Source: Rhizobium herbae
GTDB taxonomy: Bacteria; Pseudomonadota; Alphaproteobacteria; Rhizobiales; Rhizobiaceae
NCBI RefSeq assembly: GCF_019511375.1
Contig: NZ_JAEUAO010000006.1
Span: 62,001-126,000, forward strand
Length of the DNA stretch: 64,000 nucleotides
Reading direction: 5' to 3'
Shown here: piece by piece, positions 26,276-35,993 of the stretch
Layout of the letters: each line of letters opens with the position of its first letter
Numbering within the stretch: the stretch's first letter is position 1
The notes under the pieces: model-generated
Database searches by the model: none
What the model was told of the DNA's origin: nothing
What the model saw: only the letters and a program-made list of their open reading frames with translations
Position numbers and translations under genes: made by a program

Positions 26276-27979
26276 ATGCCAACCCTTTCCATCATAGCCA
26301 GCTTGAGGGGGTATCGGGCCGAGTGGCTTCGGTATGACCTGACGTCAGGGCTGGCTATTGCGGCGGTGGGGTTGCCTAGCGCGATTGCCTATCCGGCATT
26401 AGCCGGGTTGCCGCCGGAAGTCGGCATATATGCAAGCATCATGTCGGTTCTCGGTTACGCGCTTCTTGGCTCCTCGCGGCAACTCATCGTGGGTCCGGAC
26501 GCTGGCACGGTAACGGTGCTTGCTGCAGTCCTGGTTTCTTTCGGTCTCACCTCGACTGCCGAAAACGTGATGGCTTCGGCAGCCATAGCCGCGATCGTCG
26601 GCCTCCTCTGCTTTCTTGCAAGTTTCCTTCGGCTCGGCTTCATCGCGGACCTCCTCTCGCGTCCGATCCTGACAGGCTTCATGACAGGCATCTCGCTGTC
26701 GATCCTCGTCGGCCAGATCGGCCGACTAACCGGCGTGAAGATCGAGAGCGACGGGTTGATTGGGCCGCTTGTCGAAATCGCTTATAAATTGGACCTGATC
26801 CACTGGCCTTCCCTTGCTCTGGGTGTTGGACTTTTCGTCCTTCTGCGACTTTTAAGCGCATGGCGCCCGTCCATTCCCGGACCGCTTGTTGCCGTGGCAC
26901 TCGCAATCGCCCTGTCATACGCGTTTGATTTCAAGACGCTGGGGATAGCCGTGGTTGGCGAGGTTCCGTCCCGGCTTCCGTGGCCCACCATACCGATGCC
27001 GCGCGGTATCGCCGTTGATGACCTCCTTCTCGGCGCGGCGGCAGTGCTGATCATGAGCTTCGGTGCTGGGATCGTGACCGCGCGCAGCTTTGGCGCCAAG
27101 AACAGATATCCGGTTGACGCAAATCGCGAACTCCTCGGGTTCGGTGCGGCCAATCTGGCTTCTGGATTGTGCGGCGGTTTCGCTGTAACCGCCTCGGATT
27201 CCCGTACCGCAATCAACGATCTCATGGGCGGAAAGACCCAATTGGCGGCCGTTTTCTCAGCTGTCGCCTTGGCACTCACAGTGCTTTTCCTGACCGATGC
27301 GCTGGCCATCCTGCCCACACCCGCACTGGGCGCGGTCCTGGCATCGGCAGCTATAGGCTTGATCGATCTGCGAACCCTGAGGGACTTATGGCACATCAGC
27401 CGGATCGAGTTTTCTTTTGCGCTTATCAGCATGGCTGGAGCGCTTGGTTTCGGGGTATTGAAGGGAGTGATCATCGCCGTGGTTGCGACGCTTCTCTATC
27501 TCGTGATGCAGGGAATGAGGCCGCGCGACGCATTGCTGGGTCGCATTCCAGGACGCGACGGGTTCTACAAGCTTCATCGCTATCCGCAGGCGATGCCGGT
27601 TCCGGGGTTGGTGATTTACCTTCTCCAGGGAAGTCTGCTGTTCCTCAATGCTGATTACGTCCAGAGCCGGATTGAGGACATCTTTGCAAAGATCGGACCG
27701 GATACCAAGGGGTTTATCTTCGACGCAGGGGCGGCCGCCCAGATCGACAGCACCGCGGCCGCCATGCTCGATGAGATACGGGCATTGGCGGAGAATCGGG
27801 GCCTGAAATTCGCAATCGTGGAACTCCATAGTGAACCGCTGGACGTGCTGGAACGTTCCGGCGTCCTTGCCAAAATAGGCTCCGCCATGATTTTCGAAGA
27901 TATGGAGGAGGCGGTGACGGCGCTGTCGGCAAGCATTGACACACACAGCCCTTCGTCAGTCGGAGCAGAATCCCGGTGA
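26276..27979 (+). CDS. SulP-family anion transporter (second copy)
   Basis: I choose the ATG at 26276, with GGGAG 12 bases upstream, giving 567 residues; GTG at 26240 is also open. The membrane domain carries the SulP signature (LTSGLAIAAVGLPSAIAYPALAGLPPEVGIYASIMSVLGYALLGSSRQLIVGPDAGT) and later AANLASGLCGGFAVTASDSRTAIND. A STAS domain starts near residue 450 (PGLVIYLLQGSLLFLNADYVQSRIEDI, KGFIFDAGAAAQIDSTAAAMLDEI). Substrate unknown (sulfate, bicarbonate or other anions). It differs clearly from the copy at 20440-22161, so it is not a recent duplication. Confidence 0.92.
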   Translation: MPTLSIIASLRGYRAEWLRYDLTSGLAIAAVGLPSAIAYPALAGLPPEVGIYASIMSVLGYALLGSSRQLIVGPDAGTVTVLAAVLVSFGLTSTAENVMASAAIAAIVGLLCFLASFLRLGFIADLLSRPILTGFMTGISLSILVGQIGRLTGVKIESDGLIGPLVEIAYKLDLIHWPSLALGVGLFVLLRLLSAWRPSIPGPLVAVALAIALSYAFDFKTLGIAVVGEVPSRLPWPTIPMPRGIAVDDLLLGAAAVLIMSFGAGIVTARSFGAKNRYPVDANRELLGFGAANLASGLCGGFAVTASDSRTAINDLMGGKTQLAAVFSAVALALTVLFLTDALAILPTPALGAVLASAAIGLIDLRTLRDLWHISRIEFSFALISMAGALGFGVLKGVIIAVVATLLYLVMQGMRPRDALLGRIPGRDGFYKLHRYPQAMPVPGLVIYLLQGSLLFLNADYVQSRIEDIFAKIGPDTKGFIFDAGAAAQIDSTAAAMLDEIRALAENRGLKFAIVELHSEPLDVLERSGVLAKIGSAMIFEDMEEAVTALSASIDTHSPSSVGAESR

Positions 27980-28265
27980 CGCTGGCGATGGCACCGGGGA
28001 TGCTAGACATTGCCTGCGCGTGAGCGAACGACAGATAACACCGCGTTTGTTGCTGGCTCAGTGCCCTCGAGGGCTTGAACGGAATCCTGCTGTTCGCTGG
28101 ACCACGGCATTTCTATTCAAGGTTTCTAAATATACTGTGGCGGCATGCCAGGCATCAAAACATGACCCGCTTGTGACGCCAAGAACTTTCCGCCAGTTAC
28201 AGCTCCGCTTCCCGCGTCCGCTGCCTGGAGGGATCACCTTAATTTCTTGATCCGGAGGGGCCCTC

Positions 28266-29354
28266 ATGCAGGAAATGCGCAGCAGGAGTGGTGGGCAACA
28301 GCAGGTCATTGAAACAGCGCTGGCATTGTTGCTTGTTTCCGCGCTGCTGGCGGCAACCTTCTGGGTATTGGCGCCGTTTGTAGGTGTCGTAACCTATGCC
28401 GTGATTCTTGCCACGGCGACGGCGGCGCCGTACGATCGGATGGTTGTTCTTCTCGGCGGAAGGCGTCGTTTGGCTGCCTTCAGCTTCGGCGCTATCGCTG
28501 CGGCTATCACGATCGTCCCGCTGATTTACCTGTGCACCGCCGTTATCAGCCATGTCGATGTCGCCGAGGCATGGCTGAGAGAGGCCAGTGCTCGCAGGAT
28601 CCCCGATCTGCCCGGGTGGATTTCAAGTCTCCCGCTGCTCGGACAAAAGCTGACGCTCATATGGCAGGAGTTTCAGGGTGGCGGACTGGCCTTGTTGCAA
28701 CGATTCGAACCCCAACTCGCAGCAGCGGGCCGCTGGCTTCTCAATCTCAGCGCAGGTCTTATGATTGCGGTCCTCGAAATATTCGCAGGGATCATTGTGG
28801 CCGCGATGATTCACGCCTCGCGCACGCAGGTCGTCGGCTTCGTGTCCGCCATTGCCGAACGCATAGTTGGCCCGAGAGGACTGGTCCTGCTCAATGCCGG
28901 GGGGAAAGCCATCAGGGGCGTTGCGATCGGCGTGATCGGAACAGCTCTGCTGGAAGGGGTGCTTTCCTGGATCGGCTTTGCAGTGGCAGGTGTTCCCGGT
29001 GCGATCGTCCTGGCGGCCGTAACGTTTTTCTTGGCCATTATCCAGATCGGACCGCTTCTGGTCTGGCTGCCGGTGGCAATCTGGCTCGGATCCCAAGGCC
29101 AGACAGGGTGGACAATCTTTATTGTCGTATGGGGCATTTTCGTTCTTATGGCAGCGGACAATGTGGTCAAACCGATGCTGATAGCGCGAAGCGGCGAGCT
29201 GCCTCTGCTGGTACTCTTCGTCGGAGTGATCGGTGGGCTGGCGGCCTGGGGCTTTACCGGCATGTTTATCGGTGCGACGACGCTGGCCGTCCTTTGGACC
29301 GTGCTGCAGACGTGGATCAGAACCAATGGTGGTGAAGTGCATCCGATCGGCTGA
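28266..29354 (+). CDS. AI-2E/PerM family membrane protein
   Basis: The 362-residue protein has paired N-terminal helices (ETALALLLVSALLAATFWVLAPFVGVVTYAVILA), a soluble segment (~100-155), then a helix cluster including GKAIRGVAIGVIGTALLEGVLSWIGFAVAGVPGAIVLAAVTFFLAIIQIGPLLVWLP and the signature DNVVKPMLI with GVIGGLAAWGFTGMFIGATTLAV. The family includes TqsA (autoinducer-2 export) and PerM/YdiK-type Na+/H+ antiporter-like proteins; the substrate cannot be read from sequence. A GGAGGG site precedes the ATG closely. The 286 bases upstream show no gene. Confidence 0.88.
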   Translation: MQEMRSRSGGQQQVIETALALLLVSALLAATFWVLAPFVGVVTYAVILATATAAPYDRMVVLLGGRRRLAAFSFGAIAAAITIVPLIYLCTAVISHVDVAEAWLREASARRIPDLPGWISSLPLLGQKLTLIWQEFQGGGLALLQRFEPQLAAAGRWLLNLSAGLMIAVLEIFAGIIVAAMIHASRTQVVGFVSAIAERIVGPRGLVLLNAGGKAIRGVAIGVIGTALLEGVLSWIGFAVAGVPGAIVLAAVTFFLAIIQIGPLLVWLPVAIWLGSQGQTGWTIFIVVWGIFVLMAADNVVKPMLIARSGELPLLVLFVGVIGGLAAWGFTGMFIGATTLAVLWTVLQTWIRTNGGEVHPIG

Positions 29355-29524
29355 ACCATCGTTGCATTCATTTGGAACGCCGCGTCGGCCGATCTCAAGC
29401 GACGCGCGTCAGACATGACGCGCAAAGGAGGCCGTAGCACTTTGAAACTTTAATTATTTTTCTGACATCGATTAGGATTTAAGAACGTATGCAGCAGGGG
29501 CCAATGCACAAGCAATTGCGCGTA

Positions 29525-29550
29525 GCCAACGCCAACCGCTTAGCGTTGGC
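29525..29550. terminator. inverted repeat between perM-type and DUF2950 genes, possible terminator
   Basis: Perfect 8-base arms GCCAACGC / GCGTTGGC around a 10-base loop, between two converging genes. There is no T-run on either side, so an intrinsic terminator is only possible. Confidence 0.35.
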
Positions 29551-29617
29551 GAAAACAACTCCTTTGCAGCGTTTTTCCTGCCGCCGCACCCGGCGACAGC
29601 TCTCAACTCAAGCCGAG

Positions 29618-30571
29618 TTAATCCGTTGACACAGTCCACTTGTCATCCGGGTCGAAGCGGTCGATGAAGGGCACGATCGCCTCGGTGCTCGGACCAAGGT
29701 CCCGTTCGTAGACGATGCCCTGCTGATTGACGACGAACGTCTTGACACCGGTCTCGGCATATTTAACCGGCCAGGCAATAAGTGCGAATCCGGCGATCAT
29801 GTTGCCATTGATGACATAGTCGTATCTGCCCCCGGCAATGTTGTCGCCCTGCGAGGACAATATGCGGAATCGGTAACCGAAATAGCCCTCCCCGGCCTTA
29901 GCCTTCTCCAAGGCGGCCTCGCTGATCGCGTCGCCGACCGGGCTTTCGCCGTCGCCTTGGTCCGCTGGCCAGTAGAGTCCGTCGGTCTGAGCCGGGCTGC
30001 TGATTAGCTTTTGCGCAAACTCAAAGACGCCATCCGCGTCCCGATCCGTGGCGGCATATTCCTTCTGGGCCTCGACATAAGCGCGTGCCGTCTCAATCGC
30101 CTCGATCTCATTCTCACCGACACGGCGATTGACGATCTCTTCCAGCCCTACAAAGGTGTCGAACGCCCATTTGCCGTCCTCTCCCTTCGTCAGCGGAAAC
30201 GGCAGAGGCCAGAGGCGGTCGCCGATCTCGATGATCTTGCTGCCTTCGAGATCGCGGACGACAACGTTGCGGGACGCCCCCTCGCGGATGAGCGCGAATG
30301 TTTCCATCGCCCCCTCGCTGGCCTTGAGCTTCACGGCGTCAAGACCCAAAAGCCGGGCCAGGCCATCGAAGTCATTGGCGGCAAGCGCCGACTTGAAGGC
30401 CTCCACCGCCTTCGAGGGATCGTCGAACGCGGGAGAGTCTTCCGCTGCGGCATAGGCATCGATGCTCGCCGGATCCGGTGCCTGCGCCAGAGCGTCAGGA
30501 AGCGGTGTAACGGCAAATATGAACGACACCACCAATCCCATGAGAAGAGTGTGAATAAGCTTGGTCATCAT
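29618..30571 (-). CDS. DUF2950 secreted protein
   Basis: The 317-residue protein has a signal peptide (residues 1-29, ending ALAQA) and the DUF2950 features: FDDPSKAVEAFKSALAANDFDGLARLLG, WPLPFPLTKGEDGKWAFDTFVGLEEIVNRRVGENE, ARAYVEAQKEYAATDRDADGVFEFAQKLISS, GLYWP, GEGYFGYRFRILSSQG and the C-terminal FVVNQQGIVYERDLG. The domain is usually beside DUF3300 genes, as here. Probably periplasmic; function unknown. It lies 18 bases after the DUF3300 gene, so they are co-transcribed. A decayed copy of its 3' region is at 45096-45180. Confidence 0.9.
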   Translation of the reverse strand: MMTKLIHTLLMGLVVSFIFAVTPLPDALAQAPDPASIDAYAAAEDSPAFDDPSKAVEAFKSALAANDFDGLARLLGLDAVKLKASEGAMETFALIREGASRNVVVRDLEGSKIIEIGDRLWPLPFPLTKGEDGKWAFDTFVGLEEIVNRRVGENEIEAIETARAYVEAQKEYAATDRDADGVFEFAQKLISSPAQTDGLYWPADQGDGESPVGDAISEAALEKAKAGEGYFGYRFRILSSQGDNIAGGRYDYVINGNMIAGFALIAWPVKYAETGVKTFVVNQQGIVYERDLGPSTEAIVPFIDRFDPDDKWTVSTD

Positions 30572-30589
30572 CGTGCTCCCGTCGCCCCC

Positions 30590-31966
30590 TCAACGCCTGC
30601 CGCCACGCCCACCACCACCACGCCCGCCGCCACCGCGGGCCATTGGCCGGCCGCCGCCGCCGCGGCTTACATGGCTGCGGCCGCCGCCGCGATGGCCGCC
30701 GCCCATACTCTGGCCACCACGCCTAGACGATGCCACTTCCCGCCGCCCGGAGTTGACATTGCCGAGGCCGGACGGTTTTTTAGGGCGGTTCTGCGCCTTG
30801 GATGCCATCTTCTGCTTGCCGGCTGGTCGATTGACGTTGGGCTTTTTGCCCTTGGAACGGTTGACATTGGACTTCGACACATTGGGTTTCGCCTTCGCCG
30901 CCGTTCTCCCATCGCCGGCGCGCGCGGCCGGCCGAGGCTGGGCCTTCAGTCCTTCGAGCGTACTCTTGCGTACGTCCTTGATCTGGCCGCCAGCGGCGCG
31001 CGCCTGGGGCCGATCGCGGTTGACGGCGGCAGCGCGGTTGCGGATATTATTATCGCCCTTCGCCTTGATATTATTCTTGATGTTCGTGCGGTCGAACTTC
31101 TGCAATTGGTCACGGTCCAGATTGAGCTTGCTCCGGTCGACATTTTTCCAATCGATGTCGTTCCACTTCATCTTGCCGTCGAAGTCGACGTTGTTGAAGC
31201 ACTTGTTGCAATCTACATCGATGTCGCCGTCCCAATCGCCACCCCAGACACCCCAGTCATCCCAGTCGACGATGGCGCCGAAGATCGCGCCGCTGACGGC
31301 GCCGGCGAAGAAGGCCGCTCCGGGGTAGTAATAGGAGGGATAGGGCTCATCGTAATATCCGATCGGCGCCGGCACATAGTCCGGTTCGTAGAGCATCTCC
31401 GGCGGATATTGAGGGACATAGATCGTTTCAGGGTTCACCGGCTGGATGATGATGTTGTCACCCTCTTCGACCACCTTCATCTTGTCGTCCGACTTGATGA
31501 TGTCCTTGGCGAGCGCCTCGTCGCGCAATTGCTGGATTGCGATCAGCACGTCCTTTTGCTGATTGGCGATCGCTTGACCGAAGCTCTGCGTCCAATCGAG
31601 ATCCTCGCTCATCATCTTGACGATTTCCGGGTAGTTCAACAGCGAGATCACGCTGCCGTCCCAGCTTTCCTTGGGCTTGAGATCGGCCTTTTTTGAGCGC
31701 GCCTCGAGAAACCGCGCCGCCTCGACGATCTGCAAGGGATAGAGCGAGGCGGCCGAGACCAGCGCCACCAGTTCGTCTGGATAAAGCGCGATGCGGGCAA
31801 CCAGAACCTCCAACTCCTCCTCGGTGAGCGGTTCGGGGGTGGCACTCTCTTGCGTGGGCGGGACGGAAGCTTGCTTTTCCTGAGCTAGCGCCACGCCGCT
31901 TGTGGCAAGCATCGCTAGAATGATCACCGCAGCGCGGCAGACCAAAACGATCCGCTCTATAACCAT
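30590..31966 (-). CDS. DUF3300 secreted protein with Arg/Gly-rich tail
   Basis: I start at the ATG at 31966 (GGGGGAAAG upstream), giving 458 residues. A signal peptide (~1-29) is followed by the DUF3300 core: LVARIALYPDELVALVSAASLYPLQIVEAARFLE, WDGSVISLLNYPEIVKMMSEDLDWTQSFGQA, VNPETIYVPQYPPEMLYEPDY. Then come a Tyr/Pro segment, a Gly/Ala membrane-like stretch (FFAGAVSGAIFGAIVDW), a Trp/Asp-rich region (DWGVWGGDWDGDIDVD) and a basic, Arg/Lys/Gly-rich, probably disordered tail ending in GGRGGRR. Likely an envelope or outer-surface protein; function unknown. It lies between a coiled-coil hypothetical and DUF2950 in one transcription unit. Confidence 0.9.
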   Translation of the reverse strand: MVIERIVLVCRAAVIILAMLATSGVALAQEKQASVPPTQESATPEPLTEEELEVLVARIALYPDELVALVSAASLYPLQIVEAARFLEARSKKADLKPKESWDGSVISLLNYPEIVKMMSEDLDWTQSFGQAIANQQKDVLIAIQQLRDEALAKDIIKSDDKMKVVEEGDNIIIQPVNPETIYVPQYPPEMLYEPDYVPAPIGYYDEPYPSYYYPGAAFFAGAVSGAIFGAIVDWDDWGVWGGDWDGDIDVDCNKCFNNVDFDGKMKWNDIDWKNVDRSKLNLDRDQLQKFDRTNIKNNIKAKGDNNIRNRAAAVNRDRPQARAAGGQIKDVRKSTLEGLKAQPRPAARAGDGRTAAKAKPNVSKSNVNRSKGKKPNVNRPAGKQKMASKAQNRPKKPSGLGNVNSGRREVASSRRGGQSMGGGHRGGGRSHVSRGGGGRPMARGGGGRGGGGRGGRR

Positions 31967-32050
31967 TTTCTTTCCCCCAAGGTGAACCAATTCGGCACTG
32001 GCAGGCTCTCGAACGGATGGCGACGATCGCCCTCCGTTGCCCTTAAGCAC

Positions 32051-32521
32051 TCAAACGTCGTCAGGAGCCCAGTTCAGGAAGAAACCCACGTCACCTGGCA
32101 CGCCACCAGGGAAGTTGATGATCATCGCTTTCAGCTTGTAGCCTTGAGGCTTACCGAATGTCTGGTATCGTTCGAAGAACTCCTTAGCCTTGCCCTGAAG
32201 GGTCTTGGGCCAGTCCTTGTCGCCGCTGTTGATAGCTCGACCGCTGTCGGTGCACAGGTCTGAAGGAAAACTGTAGACCATGGCTTCGAACTTGCCGTCC
32301 TTCACGGCATTTGCAACAAGCCGGCGGACAACCGCGATTTCCTCTTCGCTCACCTGCTTTTCCAGGAAGTCCTCAGCAAAATCAGCATGTTTCTTCTCAT
32401 CCTGCGCCTTGAGCTTTCGCTCCTTCTCCATTTGCTCCATCTCCCGCTGGAGAACCTGCATTCGCAAGTCTTTGGCACTTGGAGGCGCTACATTCGGATC
32501 TACGTCTTTTTTGTCGTGCAT
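32051..32521 (-). CDS. hypothetical protein with coiled-coil N-terminal half
   Basis: The 156-residue protein lacks a signal peptide. Residues ~15-60 are very rich in Glu, Lys, Gln and Met (LQREMEQMEKERKLKAQDEKKHADFAEDFLEKQVSEEE) and likely form a helix or coiled coil. The C-terminal half (KFEAMVYSFPSDLCTDSGRAINSGD, YQTFGKPQGYKLKAMIINFPGG) looks like a compact domain. No family recognised. It lies 84 bases before the DUF3300 start on the same strand, probably first gene of that operon. Confidence 0.7.
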   Translation of the reverse strand: MHDKKDVDPNVAPPSAKDLRMQVLQREMEQMEKERKLKAQDEKKHADFAEDFLEKQVSEEEIAVVRRLVANAVKDGKFEAMVYSFPSDLCTDSGRAINSGDKDWPKTLQGKAKEFFERYQTFGKPQGYKLKAMIINFPGGVPGDVGFFLNWAPDDV

Positions 32522-33435
32522 CTTGTGGCTCCACTATCAAGTCAAGAAGACCAAGAAGTATGAGATCGCGCTGGGGTTTGGGTCGTTTCGGCATCACACG
32601 AGGGGACCGCCACCGACGGCGATATTCATCCCTCGGATTCGGCGCATCTTGCTCGTAATCAGATCGTGATTAGATTCCGCATCAGGCGAGCCCTCCCACG
32701 CTCTCGAAATGCTTTCACCTTTGTTTTACGAACACGACCAAGGGTCGTGGCGATGCCGAACTTGCATGGTAGTTGGCGCGCAAGACCCTTGGAAAAACTG
32801 GCGGTGGCCGACGTGAGCCCGCACAATGGATAAGAGACCTTCTTATGACGGACGATTGCATCGCATCTCTTCTCATGATCATACGAAAGCGGATTGAAGC
32901 ATGCTCCCAAGGCGATTGTATTGCAAGAACAAACGCCCGGCTCGACGACAGGCGGGCCAGACTAAGCTACAGCCATTAAAACACGCGGACTGTGAGACTG
33001 ATTGCGGGCAGCGTCGCGCCGATACTACCTTTGACTGAAGCCATGTCAGGTTCGTGGATTTTGCCGCGAAACATGTTAGAATAAAATAGCTTCTCGGAAG
33101 ACCGGAGAAATGGCGTTTTGGAGACGACGTACGATGCGTCTCGCGAGCGGCATTGTAGTTTCGCAGCCACGCTAAACACGAGAACTCGGTGTCACTTCAG
33201 ACGTGCATCTATCTTGGAACCCCAGCCCTTTCGCTCCATCTGCGTGAAATTGGTGCGCGGTGTTGATCGAGCAAGCCAGTGCGCCGCGCCCGATCGGCTG
33301 GAGACAACGGGAATCCGCACGTTTTTTCGCGACACTAACGCTTCGAGATTATTGAGCGCGGTATATTTAGAAGAGCAGAAATAACGCCGCACGAACCGAA
33401 AAATACAAGCCTTCGCTCAACAAAGGGGAAACCAC
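32522..33435. other. long intergenic stretch without convincing genes
   Basis: 914 bases between the divergent hypothetical and PPK2 genes. The best candidate is a 44-codon frame at 32845-32979 (+) with a weak AAGAGA site, which I do not call. A short inverted repeat (TAATCA-N5-TGATTA) lies near 32654-32670. No RpoE2, FixK or sigma-54 promoter was seen before PPK2. Confidence 0.5.
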
Positions 33436-34374
33436 ATGAAATTCGACGTGGACTTTGACAAGAAGCGCAAATTTCCGGTCGGCGAAAGCGGTCAGGTGAA
33501 GTTCCGGTTTCGCGATATTGCGGTTGAACCTGGAAGTTCCGTGTCGCTCAAGAAGGACTTCGACCCGAAGTTTACGGGCGGCTATGATGACAAGTCCGGG
33601 GCGCTGGAGCAGGTGGCTTCGAACGTCCAGCGATTGTCGGAAATGCAGCAAATACTTTACGCTCAGGATACCTATGCCATCCTTATCATCTTTCAAGCGA
33701 TGGATGCCGCGGGGAAGGATGGGGCGATACGGCACGTGATGTCAGGCATCAACCCGCAAGGCTGCCACGTCACAAGCTTCAAGTCGCCATCGGCGGAAGA
33801 TCTCGATCACGATTATCTCTGGCGGGCCTCCAAGGCTTTGCCTGGACGTGGGATGATCGGCATATTCAACCGGTCTTATTACGAGGAAGTCCTGGCTGTC
33901 AGGGTGCATCCCGAATTCCTTGCCAAACAAAAGCTGCCTCCAGAAACCCGGAAAGGGAATATCTGGCAGGGCCGCTTCAAGGAAATCAACAACTTTGAGA
34001 AGTATCTCTGGCATAACGGGACGATCGTTTTGAAGTTCTTTCTCAACATTTCAAAAGACGAGCAAAAGAAGCGGTTTCTCTCTCGGATCGACGAGCCCGA
34101 CAAGAATTGGAAATTTTCCACGGCGGATTACGAGGAGCGAAAATACTGGGACGATTATCAGAAAGCCTTCGAGGATATGCTGGAGAACACAAGCACTGAG
34201 TGGGCTCCGTGGTTCGTTATTCCGGCTGACAACAAATGGTTTGCCCGTCTTGCCATATCCGTGGTGGTATCTTCCGCCCTCGAACGTCTTGATCTCAGCA
34301 TGCCGGTCGTCGATGATAAACAGAAACGGCGACTGGAAGAAATCCGGGAGCAGCTTTTGGCAGAGCAGGACTGA
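33436..34374 (+). CDS. polyphosphate kinase 2 family protein
   Basis: The 312-residue protein has the PPK2 single-domain plan. Walker A lies in IIFQAMDAAGKDGAIRHVM near residues 78-96, followed by GCHVTSFKSP, the lid and Walker B region RGMIGIFNRSYYEEVLAVRVHPE, then the typical WHNGTIVLKFFLNISKDEQKKRFLSRIDEPDKNWKFS and APWFVIPADNKWFARL. PPK2 enzymes use polyphosphate to phosphorylate nucleoside mono- or diphosphates (to ADP/ATP or GTP); the subclass cannot be fixed here. The start has a good GGGGAAA site. Nearby phosphoketolase and cbb3 genes suggest a role in energy-limited conditions. Confidence 0.92.
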   Translation: MKFDVDFDKKRKFPVGESGQVKFRFRDIAVEPGSSVSLKKDFDPKFTGGYDDKSGALEQVASNVQRLSEMQQILYAQDTYAILIIFQAMDAAGKDGAIRHVMSGINPQGCHVTSFKSPSAEDLDHDYLWRASKALPGRGMIGIFNRSYYEEVLAVRVHPEFLAKQKLPPETRKGNIWQGRFKEINNFEKYLWHNGTIVLKFFLNISKDEQKKRFLSRIDEPDKNWKFSTADYEERKYWDDYQKAFEDMLENTSTEWAPWFVIPADNKWFARLAISVVVSSALERLDLSMPVVDDKQKRRLEEIREQLLAEQD

Positions 34375-34661
34375 CCACTTTAATGGCGACCTCGCGATCC
34401 CGGCATCCATGCGGCGGTCGCTGTTGTCGGCAGAGCGCGCCACACTACCTCCAAGTCCTACAGCGTCCTTTGCGCCTCATGTTTGACGCGCGACGCTGTA
34501 GCCTTGTGCCGACAAGAGCAGTTGTTGGCGTGGGAGACGCCGCGAGCGTTCGAATGCCGAAACGCCGGTCACTTCAGGCCTCAGGTTGGATTTCGAGGTC
34601 GGTAGAGGACTGATGGTGTGCGGGTTTCGTCGCAATCTACTGGCCCTGAGCCCCGGCTGTT

Positions 34662-35993
34662 CTACAGCCAACCTCCCGTGAAGCCAGCTCGACGCAGCCC
34701 GGTCACGATCGGCTTGCACCGGCGCACGATATTCCAGAGCAGGCCGGTCCGGTAGTTTTCGATCATCAGCACGACCGGGCCCTGGTCTATGCCGAAGTGA
34801 TAGGGGCTGACCCACCATCCCGTATCGCTGTCGTCCAGCACGCATGTTTGGTTGAATGACGGCTTGAACCCGTAAAGACGCGTCATTCCCAAATGCATTT
34901 TCGCAAAGGCCCTGACCGTCGGAATGACGATCTCCGGCGCAAAAGGCAAAGAAGCCACGACGACCCATGGCGACACAGTGCCGTCGTCGGGTCCGAAGGG
35001 CGCGCCGCGGGCGATATAGTCGAAGTATTCCCTTTCCACGCCACCGACCGTCTTCTTGATCCAGCCTGGTCCGTCGCTTGCGGTGAACCCCCAGCAGTGT
35101 TCACCATAGCCGGCAAAGTTCATTGGATTGCGAATGGCATATTCCTGCTGCACGTAGGTCGCATGCCGGCTGTTTTGGAAGTAGTCGCTGTCGTGATCGC
35201 GCATGAATTGGTCGCGGATACCGTGGAAATCGATCCACATATGCGAGAGTTGGTGAGTGAAGAGCGGTCCCGAGTAGAGCAGTTCGCGCCCGTAGATGTT
35301 TCTCCAGTCGTAGCTTTCGGTATAGGCGGAATAAGCCTCGGGAGGCAGTGGATGGGTCGGCGACCCCAGCCCGAGAATGTAAAGTAGCAGGCCCTCGTCG
35401 TATCCGCGCCAGCGATATGGGATGAACCCGCTTTCTGGGCGCCATCCGTGGGTCAGAGTAAGTCCGTGATCGCAAGCCCAGTTCCAGTCCGCCCGTTCGT
35501 AGAGCGCAGTGGCAAGCTGGCGTATTTCGACCTCATCGGCAGTCTCGCCGTCGAAATAGGTAGCAACGGCCAATGCTCCGGCGAACAGGAAGGCTGAATC
35601 GATGGTGGACAATTCGCACTGCCAGACCCGGCGTCCCGTCTCTATATCGAGGAAATGATAGAAGAAGCCCTTGTACCCCGACGCGTCAGGTTCCGGCCCC
35701 TGGGGGCATCCCAGCAGGAATTCCAGCCGCTTTCGGGCGATCTTGGCTGCAAACTTGCGGATTACGATGCCGCGCTCCACGACAACCGGAATGGTTGCCA
35801 GCGCCATCCCGCATGCGGCGATACTCGCCGGAGCATCGGGCTCAGTCTTATCGCGAACAAGGCCGTTGTCGGGATTGGTGCAATGAAGATAGTACAGCAC
35901 CGTCGTGAACTGCAGCCGGCCGAGGTCTTCTTCGGTCGGCATCCGATGCGGCTCAGGGTCTGTCGAGAGCATTTGGGACATATGTCTATCCAA
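34662..35993 (-). CDS. glucoamylase-family (GH144-like) glycoside hydrolase
   Basis: The 443-residue protein resembles the PF10091/GH144 (alpha/alpha)6 barrel family: LQFTTVLYYLHCTNPDNGLVRDKTEPDAPASIAACGMALATIPV, WQCELSTIDSAFLFAGALAVATYF, WNWACDHGLTLTHGWRPESGFIPYRWRGYDEGLLLYILGLGSPTHPL, and SDGPGW with a trailing SLPFAPEIVIPTVRAF. GH144 enzymes act on beta-1,2-glucans. No signal peptide is visible, so it is probably cytoplasmic. Its start overlaps the 3' end of the GH94 gene by 8 bases, indicating co-expression and a shared beta-1,2-glucan substrate (inferred). Confidence 0.82.
   Translation of the reverse strand: MDRHMSQMLSTDPEPHRMPTEEDLGRLQFTTVLYYLHCTNPDNGLVRDKTEPDAPASIAACGMALATIPVVVERGIVIRKFAAKIARKRLEFLLGCPQGPEPDASGYKGFFYHFLDIETGRRVWQCELSTIDSAFLFAGALAVATYFDGETADEVEIRQLATALYERADWNWACDHGLTLTHGWRPESGFIPYRWRGYDEGLLLYILGLGSPTHPLPPEAYSAYTESYDWRNIYGRELLYSGPLFTHQLSHMWIDFHGIRDQFMRDHDSDYFQNSRHATYVQQEYAIRNPMNFAGYGEHCWGFTASDGPGWIKKTVGGVEREYFDYIARGAPFGPDDGTVSPWVVVASLPFAPEIVIPTVRAFAKMHLGMTRLYGFKPSFNQTCVLDDSDTGWWVSPYHFGIDQGPVVLMIENYRTGLLWNIVRRCKPIVTGLRRAGFTGGWL

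Noticed and set aside
30011-31696. 561-codon open frame antisense to the DUF2950/DUF3300 genes
   Set aside because: Spans two real genes on the other strand; Ala/Pro/His-rich translation reflects their repeats.
32845-32979. 44-codon frame in the gap before PPK2
   Set aside because: Weak ribosome-binding site, no recognisable feature, and codon pattern no better than chance.
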